16,675 nucleotides of DNA from UBA2137 sp037968575 (GTDB lineage Bacteria > Pseudomonadota > Alphaproteobacteria > Micavibrionales > Micavibrionaceae): assembly GCA_037968575.1 (NCBI GenBank), contig JBBKVR010000089.1, positions 1 to 16,675 on the forward strand, in the 5' to 3' direction. Numbering within the stretch: position 1 is the first letter of the stretch; each line of letters begins with the position of its first letter. Below the pieces are notes generated by a model, which saw only the letters and a list, made by a program, of their open reading frames with translations, did no database searches and had not been told where the DNA came from. A program made the translations under genes and the position numbers. Positions 1-5,845 of the stretch are shown here, one piece after another.

Positions 1-10
1 TTCGTAAACT

Positions 11-35
11 AACATCCCAATTACAAGAAAGTTCC
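11..35 (-). promoter_or_regulatory. Possible EcfG-type promoter firing leftward out of the window
   Basis: Read on the minus strand this is GGAAC, a 16-base spacer, then TGTT, followed by AG. It differs from GGAAC-N16/17-CGTT only in the first base of the -10. The stretch AGGAACTTTCTT is identical to the -35 region of the stronger promoter at 3239-3264. It would drive a leftward gene lying outside the window, divergent from the DUF2383 gene. That target gene is not visible, so the call is tentative. Confidence 0.35.
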
Positions 36-68
36 TTATTAAATTATCAATGTAATCAAAACTTTATA

Positions 69-94
69 GGAACCAGTGCTGAGGTCATCACGTT
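69..94 (+). promoter_or_regulatory. EcfG-type (general stress response) promoter of the DUF2383 gene
   Basis: GGAAC at 69-73 and CGTT at 91-94 are separated by 17 bases, an exact match to the EcfG consensus of alphaproteobacteria. The -10 lies about 40 bases before the ATG at 135, leaving room for a short leader with an AAGGAG ribosome binding site at 120-125. A second GGAAC at 100-104 has no matching -10 and is not counted. Confidence 0.8.
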
Positions 95-134
95 AGTTAG
101 GAACAAACAACATACATATAAGGAGATTAAAATA

Positions 135-584
135 ATGTCATCCGACGAAATTAAAATTTTGAATAACCTCATCCAACAATGTGAGGATGCACAGGAATTT
201 TACGAAGAGGCATGTGAAACCACGGATAATCACGAAATGCGGATGCTCTTTGCACGTATGAAAGAGGCAAGAGCTCCAATTATTGCAGATTTAATCGAAC
301 GCGTGAAAGCGTTGGGTGGAGAAGCAAAAGATGCTGAAACTGTAATGGGTGAAATCCGCGCCTCATGGGGGAAATTAAAAGCTACCCTCTCTACAAATAA
401 GGATGAGACTTTGGTTTCAGAACTTGAAGAAGTAGAAGATCGTTCACTGGAAGAATTTTATAGTGCAGTGGCGAAAAATCTTCCTGAACAAACAATTATT
501 ATGCTGAAACGTCATGCCAATGCGTTGCGCAAAACACATGACATTATGAAAGCTACTCAAGATATGTTTAAGGACGCGGCTTAG
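135..584 (+). CDS. DUF2383 / PA2169-family four-helix-bundle protein
   Basis: This soluble 149-residue protein is almost wholly helical and rich in Glu, Lys and Ala. It matches the ferritin-like DUF2383 (PA2169 family) pattern: an opening ILNNLIQQCEDAQEFYEEA helix, an ExR-type second helix around residues 34-60, and a closing helix with LKRHANALRKTHD near 123-135. No signal peptide or membrane segment is present. The biochemical role of the family is unknown to me; members are often stress-associated in proteobacteria. The start is supported by AAGGAG nine bases upstream. The gene stands alone, with an EcfG-type promoter before it and a hairpin terminator after it, so stress induction is a direct inference. 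The family assignment rests on pattern recognition of the protein. Confidence 0.75.
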   Translation: MSSDEIKILNNLIQQCEDAQEFYEEACETTDNHEMRMLFARMKEARAPIIADLIERVKALGGEAKDAETVMGEIRASWGKLKATLSTNKDETLVSELEEVEDRSLEEFYSAVAKNLPEQTIIMLKRHANALRKTHDIMKATQDMFKDAA

Positions 585-611
585 TTAGAACTAAAAATCC
601 GCAAATTTTTG

Positions 612-643
612 AAGCCGTTGGTGACTAACTAGCGGCTTTTTTT
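612..643 (+). terminator. Rho-independent terminator of the DUF2383 gene
   Basis: AAGCCG at 612-617 pairs with CGGCTT at 633-638 and is followed by a T run to 643. The loop is long (15 bases). The stop codon of the convergent peptidase gene (625-627) lies in the loop, and the 3' arm plus T run is read on the other strand as the C-terminal KKAAS of that peptidase. The minus strand has no good T run after the hairpin, so it probably works mainly rightward. Confidence 0.7.
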
Positions 644-1314
644 ATCAACCATTTGAATATGCTACGGGGAAAACTACGGTAAAAAAGTAACTCAGGGTGA
701 AACTGTACACCTAATATTGGTAATTCTTTGTGCTCAATGGCTTGCACGACGCCGTTCATCTCTTCAGCAGTAACATCCAAGCCCTCTCCCAACTTATCGA
801 CGGCCTGTGTATGCAGCGAATTAACAGACTTACAATATTTACATCTAGCTAGAGCTGAAATAAGAGATTCTTTTTTCAATACGATACGTTTCCTATAGAA
901 AGTCTGTGCGAAAAAGTTTGTAGGGTATTTATTCTTCTCATAAACTTGTCGTACATCTAAAAAAAGAGACCCCCCAAAATGAATATTTACAAGCTGTGCT
1001 CCACGGCAAATACCTAACACTGGCTTTTTATCTTTTACGGCCTTTTGCAACATAGAAAATTCCAACTCATCGCGGTCCAGAAAATAAGGGTAATTTTCCT
1101 TAACTTTTCCGCCGTAATGATCAGGGTGTATATCCTTGCCTCCCATTAGAATTAAACCATCAAACTCGAGGTCATTTTTTTCAGAAACAGGTTTTGGAGC
1201 CCCACCCAAAGAGTAGACAAGGACATAAGCACAACATGCTCCTACGTGACCAACAAAGCTTTTCTTTTTCGAGCCTGTAATGGCAATAATGGGTTTTTTA
1301 GTTTTTGAACTCAT
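625..1314 (-). CDS. Class I glutamine amidotransferase-like (C26) peptidase, amidoligase partner
   Basis: This 229-residue cytoplasmic protein has the fold signatures of the gamma-glutamyl hydrolase / GATase-1 superfamily. The catalytic nucleophile is Cys103 in GICRGAQ, and His206 and Glu208 lie in GVQFHPE. LILMGGKDIHPDHYGG (55-69) is the typical PuuD/C26 oxyanion-side loop. Such enzymes hydrolyse gamma-glutamyl or other amide bonds. Its ATG overlaps the stop of the upstream amidoligase (ATGA at 1311-1314), so the two are translationally coupled. This ligase-peptidase pairing is a known proteobacterial context of Amidoligase_2 proteins. The substrate is not known; it probably trims or removes what the ligase adds, or supplies ammonia. 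It is the last gene of the operon begun at 3201. Its final residues KKAAS are encoded by the antisense of the convergent terminator. Confidence 0.82.
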   Translation of the reverse strand: MSSKTKKPIIAITGSKKKSFVGHVGACCAYVLVYSLGGAPKPVSEKNDLEFDGLILMGGKDIHPDHYGGKVKENYPYFLDRDELEFSMLQKAVKDKKPVLGICRGAQLVNIHFGGSLFLDVRQVYEKNKYPTNFFAQTFYRKRIVLKKESLISALARCKYCKSVNSLHTQAVDKLGEGLDVTAEEMNGVVQAIEHKELPILGVQFHPELLFYRSFPRSIFKWLIKKAAS

Positions 1315-2282
1315 AAAATATCTTGTAGCGCTTTTAAATATTTACCTTCTGAAAAGAAACTCAATATATAAGACTTCTTCCAAAGTTTCAAAAGCTCTGA
1401 ACGTAGTTCATCATTATTAGCCACAACTTCTACATTTTCCCAAACAGACCATTCACGTGAAGGACTCCAATATTTATCACCAATTCGACTGTTGGGTAAT
1501 CGATAATGAAAGGCTGGTCTCTTCTTGATTAAACTATCTCCATCAGTTGCAAGTTTTACCTTTTGTTCATCTTCCATTGCAAAGAGAGGTAACATGTCTA
1601 GTGCATGATTGCGTGTAGGATTACAACGAAGATAATCATTGATAAGCTTTTGCAAGTTTGGATTATAACTCTTTTTACAAATAAGTTTCTTATACGCCAT
1701 AGGGTAAAGTGATGTGTACATTGTAAGGGTACGTGTAATATCTCTGTTTACCTGTGTTTCCATCCAGGCCTCCAATAAACAAAAACTCTGTAAATACCTC
1801 AGCACCGTTAGTGCATCAATCGCAGGAATATCAATATTTAAATGTAATCCAAAACCGTATAATGCAGATTCTTGCGTGCCCTTAGCTCCTTTTTCAGCCA
1901 GAAGTTCACAAAATTCATCCATTTTAGAAAGTAAATTGAAATCTAGAGGTGGCGTAACGATTTCAAGAGGCACCATGTCCGCAGATAGCTCTTCCAAAAG
2001 CATTTTTGTTGTTTTTTGAAGTTGGGCTTCAATTTGGGATTTAGGTTTATATTTAGAAACATCTTGCAGTAGTTCAAAATCAACTAAGACAACAAACAGA
2101 CCTGAAGTTGTTTCTATTTCAAACTTGTTATCGTGCGGTTTTGAAATTTTACCATCAAAGAACTCCGCAACAAAATTTGCCGAGTCCTCTAATGAGAGCC
2201 CAGCATATTCTATTTCATAGCCAATTTGTCTTTTTAATCCATCTTTTTTGGAGAGAGGGTATTTGGAATCTTTATTCTTCAC
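1311..2282 (-). CDS. Amidoligase_2 family (glutamine synthetase-like COOH-NH2 ligase)
   Basis: This 323-residue protein is a predicted ATP-dependent ligase joining a carboxylate to an amine. Family motifs in order are RQIGYEIEYAGL (18-29), with metal-binding Glu23 and Glu25; an acidic strand with Asp68; PLEIVTPPL (105-113), with Glu107; FGLHLNID (144-151), with His147 and Asn149; and RPAFHYRLPNSRIGD (255-269), with the nucleotide-facing Arg residues. No membrane segment is seen. The start is a GTG two bases after the stop of the 54-residue gene, and no later start would keep the GYEIE motif, so translation probably depends on coupling. It overlaps the downstream peptidase gene by 4 bases. The product could be a peptide, a modified amino acid, or a tag on a protein; the sequence does not decide this. 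Confidence 0.82.
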   Translation of the reverse strand: MKNKDSKYPLSKKDGLKRQIGYEIEYAGLSLEDSANFVAEFFDGKISKPHDNKFEIETTSGLFVVLVDFELLQDVSKYKPKSQIEAQLQKTTKMLLEELSADMVPLEIVTPPLDFNLLSKMDEFCELLAEKGAKGTQESALYGFGLHLNIDIPAIDALTVLRYLQSFCLLEAWMETQVNRDITRTLTMYTSLYPMAYKKLICKKSYNPNLQKLINDYLRCNPTRNHALDMLPLFAMEDEQKVKLATDGDSLIKKRPAFHYRLPNSRIGDKYWSPSREWSVWENVEVVANNDELRSELLKLWKKSYILSFFSEGKYLKALQDIL

Positions 2283-2284
2283 CC

Positions 2285-2449
2285 TTAGTTTCTGGCAGCC
2301 GTGTGGGTTACATCTTCTGAAGAATTAGACATGAAAATCTCAAAGACTTTGTGATCTCCCGTCCCTCCGTCCGATGTCGTGGTAAGAGCAATTAGTGCCC
2401 CCGCCGCCAACACGAAACACAGGATAATAATAAGAAATTTATCTGACAT
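2285..2449 (-). CDS. Small single-helix membrane protein, 54 residues
   Basis: An ATG at 2449 opens a 54-codon frame starting MSDKFLIIILCFVLAAGALIA, with one hydrophobic helix at about residues 5-22. A polar tail rich in Ser, Thr, Asp and Gly follows and ends in HTAARN. An AGAGG ribosome binding site stands seven bases before the ATG. The frame fills the gap between the holin-X-like gene (15 bases upstream) and the amidoligase GTG start (2 bases downstream). That fit, plus the binding site, is the main evidence that it is real. I do not recognise a family. Cys11 lies inside the helix without a clear lipobox context. It could be a membrane anchor, a regulator, or a substrate of the adjacent ligase; none of these is shown. 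Confidence 0.62.
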   Translation of the reverse strand: MSDKFLIIILCFVLAAGALIALTTTSDGGTGDHKVFEIFMSNSSEDVTHTAARN

Positions 2450-2463
2450 TTAATGCCTCTGTT

Positions 2464-2895
2464 TTATAAATATTTCTTTGCTACTGCAAAGCCTGTAATG
2501 CCAGATATCAACAATGACAAAGCAGGATGTTCTTTGATTGGCTCTTCGATTTCGCTCTCATAAGTTGAAAACGCCATTTCTGCGATACTTTCTATCGTCT
2601 CTTGTTCTCTCAAGACGACTTCTCTGATCTGTCTCTGTCTTATACGCATGAATAAATAGCATCCTGCAGAAAGTACAAACACCATTGCCGAAGTATAAAG
2701 TCCAGCACTAGCGAGAACTACCATTTGTGCAAAATAGAAGAAAACAGAGATTGATAAAAATATCATAGAAAAGCCTAGTAATGCACCCGAAGCAATACTC
2801 CAGAACATACTGGCTTTATTACGCGACAATTTGGAAGCCACCAGTTGTGTGGCTCCCATAATTACCAAGTCTTTTAATTGTGAGTTAGTACTCAT
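2464..2895 (-). CDS. YqjE / holin-X-like (DUF1469-type) inner-membrane protein
   Basis: From the ATG at 2895 this is a 143-residue protein. A short amphipathic N-terminus is followed by two adjacent hydrophobic hairpin helices (about residues 30-56 and 60-82), then a basic MRIRQRQ cytoplasmic edge and a charged coil. The C-terminal segment HPALSLLISGITGFAVAKKYL resembles the membrane anchor of YqjD/DUF883 proteins, so it may touch the membrane a third time. An in-frame TTG one codon upstream is less likely, because AGG lies about nine bases before the ATG. It follows the DUF883 gene by 9 bases, the same order as yqjD-yqjE in enterobacteria. The molecular role of this family is not established. 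Confidence 0.7.
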   Translation of the reverse strand: MSTNSQLKDLVIMGATQLVASKLSRNKASMFWSIASGALLGFSMIFLSISVFFYFAQMVVLASAGLYTSAMVFVLSAGCYLFMRIRQRQIREVVLREQETIESIAEMAFSTYESEIEEPIKEHPALSLLISGITGFAVAKKYL

Positions 2896-2904
2896 CAATA
2901 TTAC

Positions 2905-3201
2905 CTATCGTCTTGTTTTTGAAAATAGGAAGCTAGCAAGAACGCCAGCAGCAAAAGCCATACCTACAGATTTAGCAGGGTTGGATTTAATGTTGCCTTC
3001 AACATTATGGTACTGGTCTTGACCAGCTTCTTTCCATTTTGTTGCACGAGCATAAATGCCGTCTTTCATTTCTTGCGTGCCTCTAGCACCACTCTTCTTA
3101 AGGTCACGTGCAAGTTCTGCAACGTTACTACCTAATGAAGCTAGGTCTTCTCTGATGTCCTCTAAGTCATTAGCAGGAGCTGATTTTCTTTTAGTAGCCA
3201 T
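2905..3201 (-). CDS. DUF883 (YqjD/ElaB-like) C-tail-anchored protein
   Basis: This 98-residue protein has a basic, Ala/Pro-rich start (MATKRKSAPANDLEDI), a helical charged middle, and the family's C-terminal anchor: NPAKSVGMAFAAGVLASFLF then SKTRR (74-98). YqjD and ElaB of Escherichia coli are stationary-phase inner-membrane proteins reported to bind ribosomes, which makes a ribosome- or envelope-linked stress role plausible here. The gene has a strong AAAGGA ribosome binding site and is first in a leftward operon running to 625. The EcfG-type promoter at 3239-3264 lies about 40 bases before the start codon. Conservation of the anchor makes the family call firm; the role in this operon is inference. 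Confidence 0.82.
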   Translation of the reverse strand: MATKRKSAPANDLEDIREDLASLGSNVAELARDLKKSGARGTQEMKDGIYARATKWKEAGQDQYHNVEGNIKSNPAKSVGMAFAAGVLASFLFSKTRR

Positions 3202-3238
3202 TTTCGTTTTCCTTTCAATTTTACGAATTCAGGTTGCA

Positions 3239-3264
3239 AACGTCGCGACAAATAAGAAAGTTCC
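3239..3264 (-). promoter_or_regulatory. EcfG-type promoter of the DUF883-amidoligase operon
   Basis: On the minus strand GGAAC (3264-3260) and CGTT (3242-3239) are separated by 17 bases, an exact consensus match, with the -10 continuing as CGTTTG. The same CGTTTG is seen in the promoters at 8413-8437 and 8731-8755. It sits about 40 bases before the DUF883 start codon and is the only promoter-like signal I see for the five-gene operon. Confidence 0.82.
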
Positions 3265-3298
3265 TACAAATAAGGAAAAAAGTAATTTTTTTTGCAAA

Positions 3299-3324
3299 TG
3301 AACTTTATATCTCTCAAGAGAGTT
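3299..3324 (+). promoter_or_regulatory. Degenerate EcfG-like promoter before topoisomerase IB
   Basis: TGAAC at 3299-3303 and AGTT at 3321-3324 have the right 17-base spacing, but each box has one mismatch to GGAAC/CGTT. It is placed 28 bases before the ATG at 3352. It may be a weak EcfG promoter divergent from the operon promoter at 3239-3264, or chance in AT-rich DNA. Confidence 0.3.
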
Positions 3325-3351
3325 TATTTTTGAACGAATAAAAGGAATTTT

Positions 3352-4416
3352 ATGGTCTCTTATCAAAAAGATGAAATAAGCGATATCCTCTCAAGAATTG
3401 GGCTTACTCATGTAAGTGATGCTGACAAAGGCTATTCACGCGTTAAATGTGGAAAAGGGTTTGCCTACTACGACCACAATAAAAATCTAGTGAAATGTCT
3501 TAACGCTAAGAAGCGCCTACAGACTATGGCCATCCCTCCTTCTTATATTGAGGTTTGGTATTGCAAAGATGAAAAGGGCTACATCCAGGCCACAGGCCAA
3601 GACCAGACCAAAAAGAAACAATATTTTTACCATGAACTCTGGGAGCAATTCCGCGATAACCGTAAATTCAGTCATATGAAGAGTGTTGCAAGCTGTTTGC
3701 CAACACTTAGACGTCACATAAGAGATGATCTAAAGGAACCTCAAAACAGAAAAGCATTTATTCTCGCCTGTATGACACGCTTGCTTGATCAAACAGGTAT
3801 GCGTGTAGGAAACCTTGTCTCATCTAAAGAACGCGACACATACGGACTAACAACTCTTCAAAAAAAGCATATCCATGTGTTAGACGATAACTCGCTTGAG
3901 CTTCATTACACTGGTAAAGGGAATGTCGACATTACGCGTAAAGTGAGCGATAGGTTTCTAGCCTCCTTACTAGAAGACCTCATAGAAGATCACGATAGTT
4001 GGCTATTTGATTATACTGATGAAAACGGTGAGACACATAAAGTTAGCCCCTCAATGTTAAATACCTATTTAAAAGAAACTACGTCGTGCGATGATTTAAG
4101 CGCGAAAGATTTACGCACTTGGCGTTTTTCAGTGTTATTTCTAAAGGAAGCTCTCGAACAACATTGCAGTCAAAAAAAGGTGACTTTGACTTCTGTTTTG
4201 GAGACAATTTCTGAAATTACAGGTAACACTCCTGCAATTTTGAAAAACAGCTACATACACCCAGGTTTATTGGAGATCGTAAAAAACGGTGATTGGAATA
4301 GAATTAAAACAGAAATTGAGGATGAGGTTGCTGACTTAAGAAAACATGAAACACTTTTCAAGCAATATTTAGGCTCAAAGCACGCAGCCGTTCACACATC
4401 GGCAATAAACATATAA
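3352..4416 (+). CDS. DNA topoisomerase IB (poxvirus-like bacterial type)
   Basis: This 354-residue enzyme relaxes supercoils by nicking one strand through a 3'-phosphotyrosine. The N-terminal domain (about 1-100) carries RLQTMAIPPSYIEVWYC, typical of bacterial TopIB. The catalytic domain has Arg151 in TGMRVGN, Lys189 in TGKGN, Arg255 in KDLRTW, and the nucleophile Tyr301 in KNSYIHP. The position of the poxvirus His is Asn292 (GNTPA), which is usual in bacterial members. All catalytic positions are present, so it should be active. AAGGA stands a few bases before the ATG. It is divergent from the stress operon, and its last 25 bases overlap the convergent response-regulator gene. A stress-related role is suggested only by its neighbours and a weak promoter match. 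Confidence 0.92.
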   Translation: MVSYQKDEISDILSRIGLTHVSDADKGYSRVKCGKGFAYYDHNKNLVKCLNAKKRLQTMAIPPSYIEVWYCKDEKGYIQATGQDQTKKKQYFYHELWEQFRDNRKFSHMKSVASCLPTLRRHIRDDLKEPQNRKAFILACMTRLLDQTGMRVGNLVSSKERDTYGLTTLQKKHIHVLDDNSLELHYTGKGNVDITRKVSDRFLASLLEDLIEDHDSWLFDYTDENGETHKVSPSMLNTYLKETTSCDDLSAKDLRTWRFSVLFLKEALEQHCSQKKVTLTSVLETISEITGNTPAILKNSYIHPGLLEIVKNGDWNRIKTEIEDEVADLRKHETLFKQYLGSKHAAVHTSAINI

Positions 4417-5123
4417 CCCACACCGCGAACCGTCTTTATATAACGGGGCTTTTGTGGATCGTCTTGCAACTTCTTGCGTAATCGCGTGACTTGCACATCA
4501 ATAGCCCGGTCAAAGCTATTGTAATCTTCCTCTTTCAACGATTCATATAAGTAATCGCGCGATAAAGCTCGATTAGGACTATTAACGAATGTCGTAAGCA
4601 AATCGTATTCGTTCTTTGTTAAATCTTCTATCTCACCGCTCTTAAGGTGAACTAGCTGTAATTTATTAGTGTCGAATTTCCACTCACCCACATTTTTCAT
4701 TTGTACAGAGCCATTGCTTTGCTGAGATGAAGATGTGTCATTCTGAGTTGCAGGAGCTTGCACACGCCGTAAATTAGCTTTAATGCGCGCAGATAGCTCA
4801 CGCATCTCGAATGGTTTGGTCATATAATCATCGGCGCCCATCTCCAAACCTACAACGCGGTCAGTCATTTCGGTTTTACCTGAAACAATTATCACGGGAG
4901 CGGAAGTCTTTTGCTTGATTTGTGGGAGTAGCATCAAACCGTCCTCGCCGCCTAAATTAAGATCAAGCAGGATAATGTCGATGTTATCACTATCAAGAAG
5001 TTTCAGGAGAGATGCGCTGCATTCTGCCTCAAGAGAGCTATACCCATCCCCCTCAAGATAAGTGCTAATCACGAGTCTGAGGTTCGCATCGTCGTCAACT
5101 ATAGCTACGCGGCCTTTGTCCAT
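4392..5123 (-). CDS. OmpR-family response regulator
   Basis: This 243-residue two-domain transcription factor has an N-terminal receiver with acidic Asp10-Asp12 (VDDD), phosphoacceptor Asp54 (LLDLNLGG), and Lys103 in the MTKPF switch. A Ser/Gln-rich linker (about 123-140) joins it to a C-terminal winged helix with DLTKNEYDLL and the signature YIKTVRGVGYMF. All phosphorylation residues are intact. There is no histidine kinase directly beside it in the same operon; the nearest, at 5831-8047, lies beyond the sigma-factor gene. It is therefore an orphan regulator or takes phosphate from a kinase elsewhere. It is divergent from the ECF sigma gene, sharing a 123-base intergenic region. Its 3' end overlaps the topoisomerase gene by 25 bases. 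The specific regulon cannot be told. Confidence 0.9.
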   Translation of the reverse strand: MDKGRVAIVDDDANLRLVISTYLEGDGYSSLEAECSASLLKLLDSDNIDIILLDLNLGGEDGLMLLPQIKQKTSAPVIIVSGKTEMTDRVVGLEMGADDYMTKPFEMRELSARIKANLRRVQAPATQNDTSSSQQSNGSVQMKNVGEWKFDTNKLQLVHLKSGEIEDLTKNEYDLLTTFVNSPNRALSRDYLYESLKEEDYNSFDRAIDVQVTRLRKKLQDDPQKPRYIKTVRGVGYMFIADV

Positions 5124-5180
5124 ACAATTTTAATACAGCAATTGTAACAAAACAGAAACATTCTTTTTCCAAATTGAAAC

Positions 5181-5205
5181 GGAACTGAAATAACTACGTA
5201 ACGCA
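5181..5205 (+). promoter_or_regulatory. Partial EcfG-like element before the ECF sigma gene
   Basis: A perfect GGAAC at 5181-5185 is followed after 16 bases by CGCA, which keeps only the first two bases of CGTT. The position, 42 bases before the ATG at 5247, fits an autoregulated sigma promoter, but the -10 is poor. I see no better promoter in the 5124-5246 intergenic region. Confidence 0.3.
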
Positions 5206-5246
5206 ATCATCATATCTTTGAGAAATCGAAACGAAAGGAAATAACA

Positions 5247-5789
5247 ATGTTTGCGGATACAGAATTACTTCAAGAAACAGAAAATCTAAAGAAATTTGCT
5301 CTTAAATTGACTAGAAATGAGGCAGATGCAGAGGATTTACTTCAATCTACGGTTCTACGTGCTCTAGAGAAGAAAGACATGTTTAAAGAAGGAACAAAGC
5401 TGTTTAGCTGGACATCCAGAATCATGTACAACATGTTTGTTTCTAACTGGAGACGTAAATCAAAATTCGAAAGCCAGTATGACCCTGAGCCATATATAAA
5501 TGCCGAGACAACAAACCCTTGTCAGGACATCAAAGTTGAAGTGGCCAGCGTTAATGAAGCTATGAAACAACTTACAGATGAACACCGTAACGTTCTTGTT
5601 ATGGTTTGTGTTCAAGGGATGCCTTACCAAGAAGTTGCCGATAATCTTGATATTCCTATTGGCACTGTTCGTTCAAGATTGTCACGCGCGAGATTACAGC
5701 TTCAGGAAATTATGGATGATAGCAGCAATAGAGATACTCTATTGGCTAAAGACCACTCAAATGAAGATCCATATTTGAGAGCAGCCTAA
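5247..5789 (+). CDS. ECF-type RNA polymerase sigma factor
   Basis: This 180-residue group IV sigma factor has region 2 at about 12-72 (LTRNEADAEDLLQSTVLRAL, then LFSWTSRIMYNMFVSNWRR for -10 recognition and core binding). Region 4 at about 101-155 contains the helix-turn-helix GMPYQEVADNLDIPIGTVRS. A polar tail of about 25 residues follows. An AAAGGA site precedes the ATG. Several perfect GGAAC-N16/17-CGTT promoters lie within 5 kb on both sides, so it may be the EcfG that reads them. However, its region 4 helix differs from the EcfG pattern I know (GFSYEEAA..CAVGTIKSR), so it may belong to another ECF group with the true EcfG elsewhere. No phyR or nepR is in the window; the 74-residue protein at 8480 is the only anti-sigma-like candidate. 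Confidence 0.88.
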   Translation: MFADTELLQETENLKKFALKLTRNEADAEDLLQSTVLRALEKKDMFKEGTKLFSWTSRIMYNMFVSNWRRKSKFESQYDPEPYINAETTNPCQDIKVEVASVNEAMKQLTDEHRNVLVMVCVQGMPYQEVADNLDIPIGTVRSRLSRARLQLQEIMDDSSNRDTLLAKDHSNEDPYLRAA

Positions 5790-5819
5790 TAACTAAGAGA
5801 AACTCCAATTTCTTTGATA

Positions 5820-5845
5820 AAGCCGCTTTCTTAAGCGGCTTTTTT
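5820..5845 (+). terminator. Rho-independent terminator of the ECF sigma gene
   Basis: AAGCCGCTT at 5820-5828 and AAGCGGCTT at 5833-5841 form a perfect 9-bp stem with loop TCTT, followed by T's to 5845. The stop codon of the convergent kinase (TTA at 5831-5833) falls in the loop, and the 3' arm is antisense to its C-terminal KKAA codons. The minus strand has only a short T run after the stem. Confidence 0.88.

Noticed and set aside
100..124. Second GGAAC downstream of the first promoter
   Set aside because: No CGTT or similar box at 16-17 bases; it falls in the leader next to the ribosome binding site.
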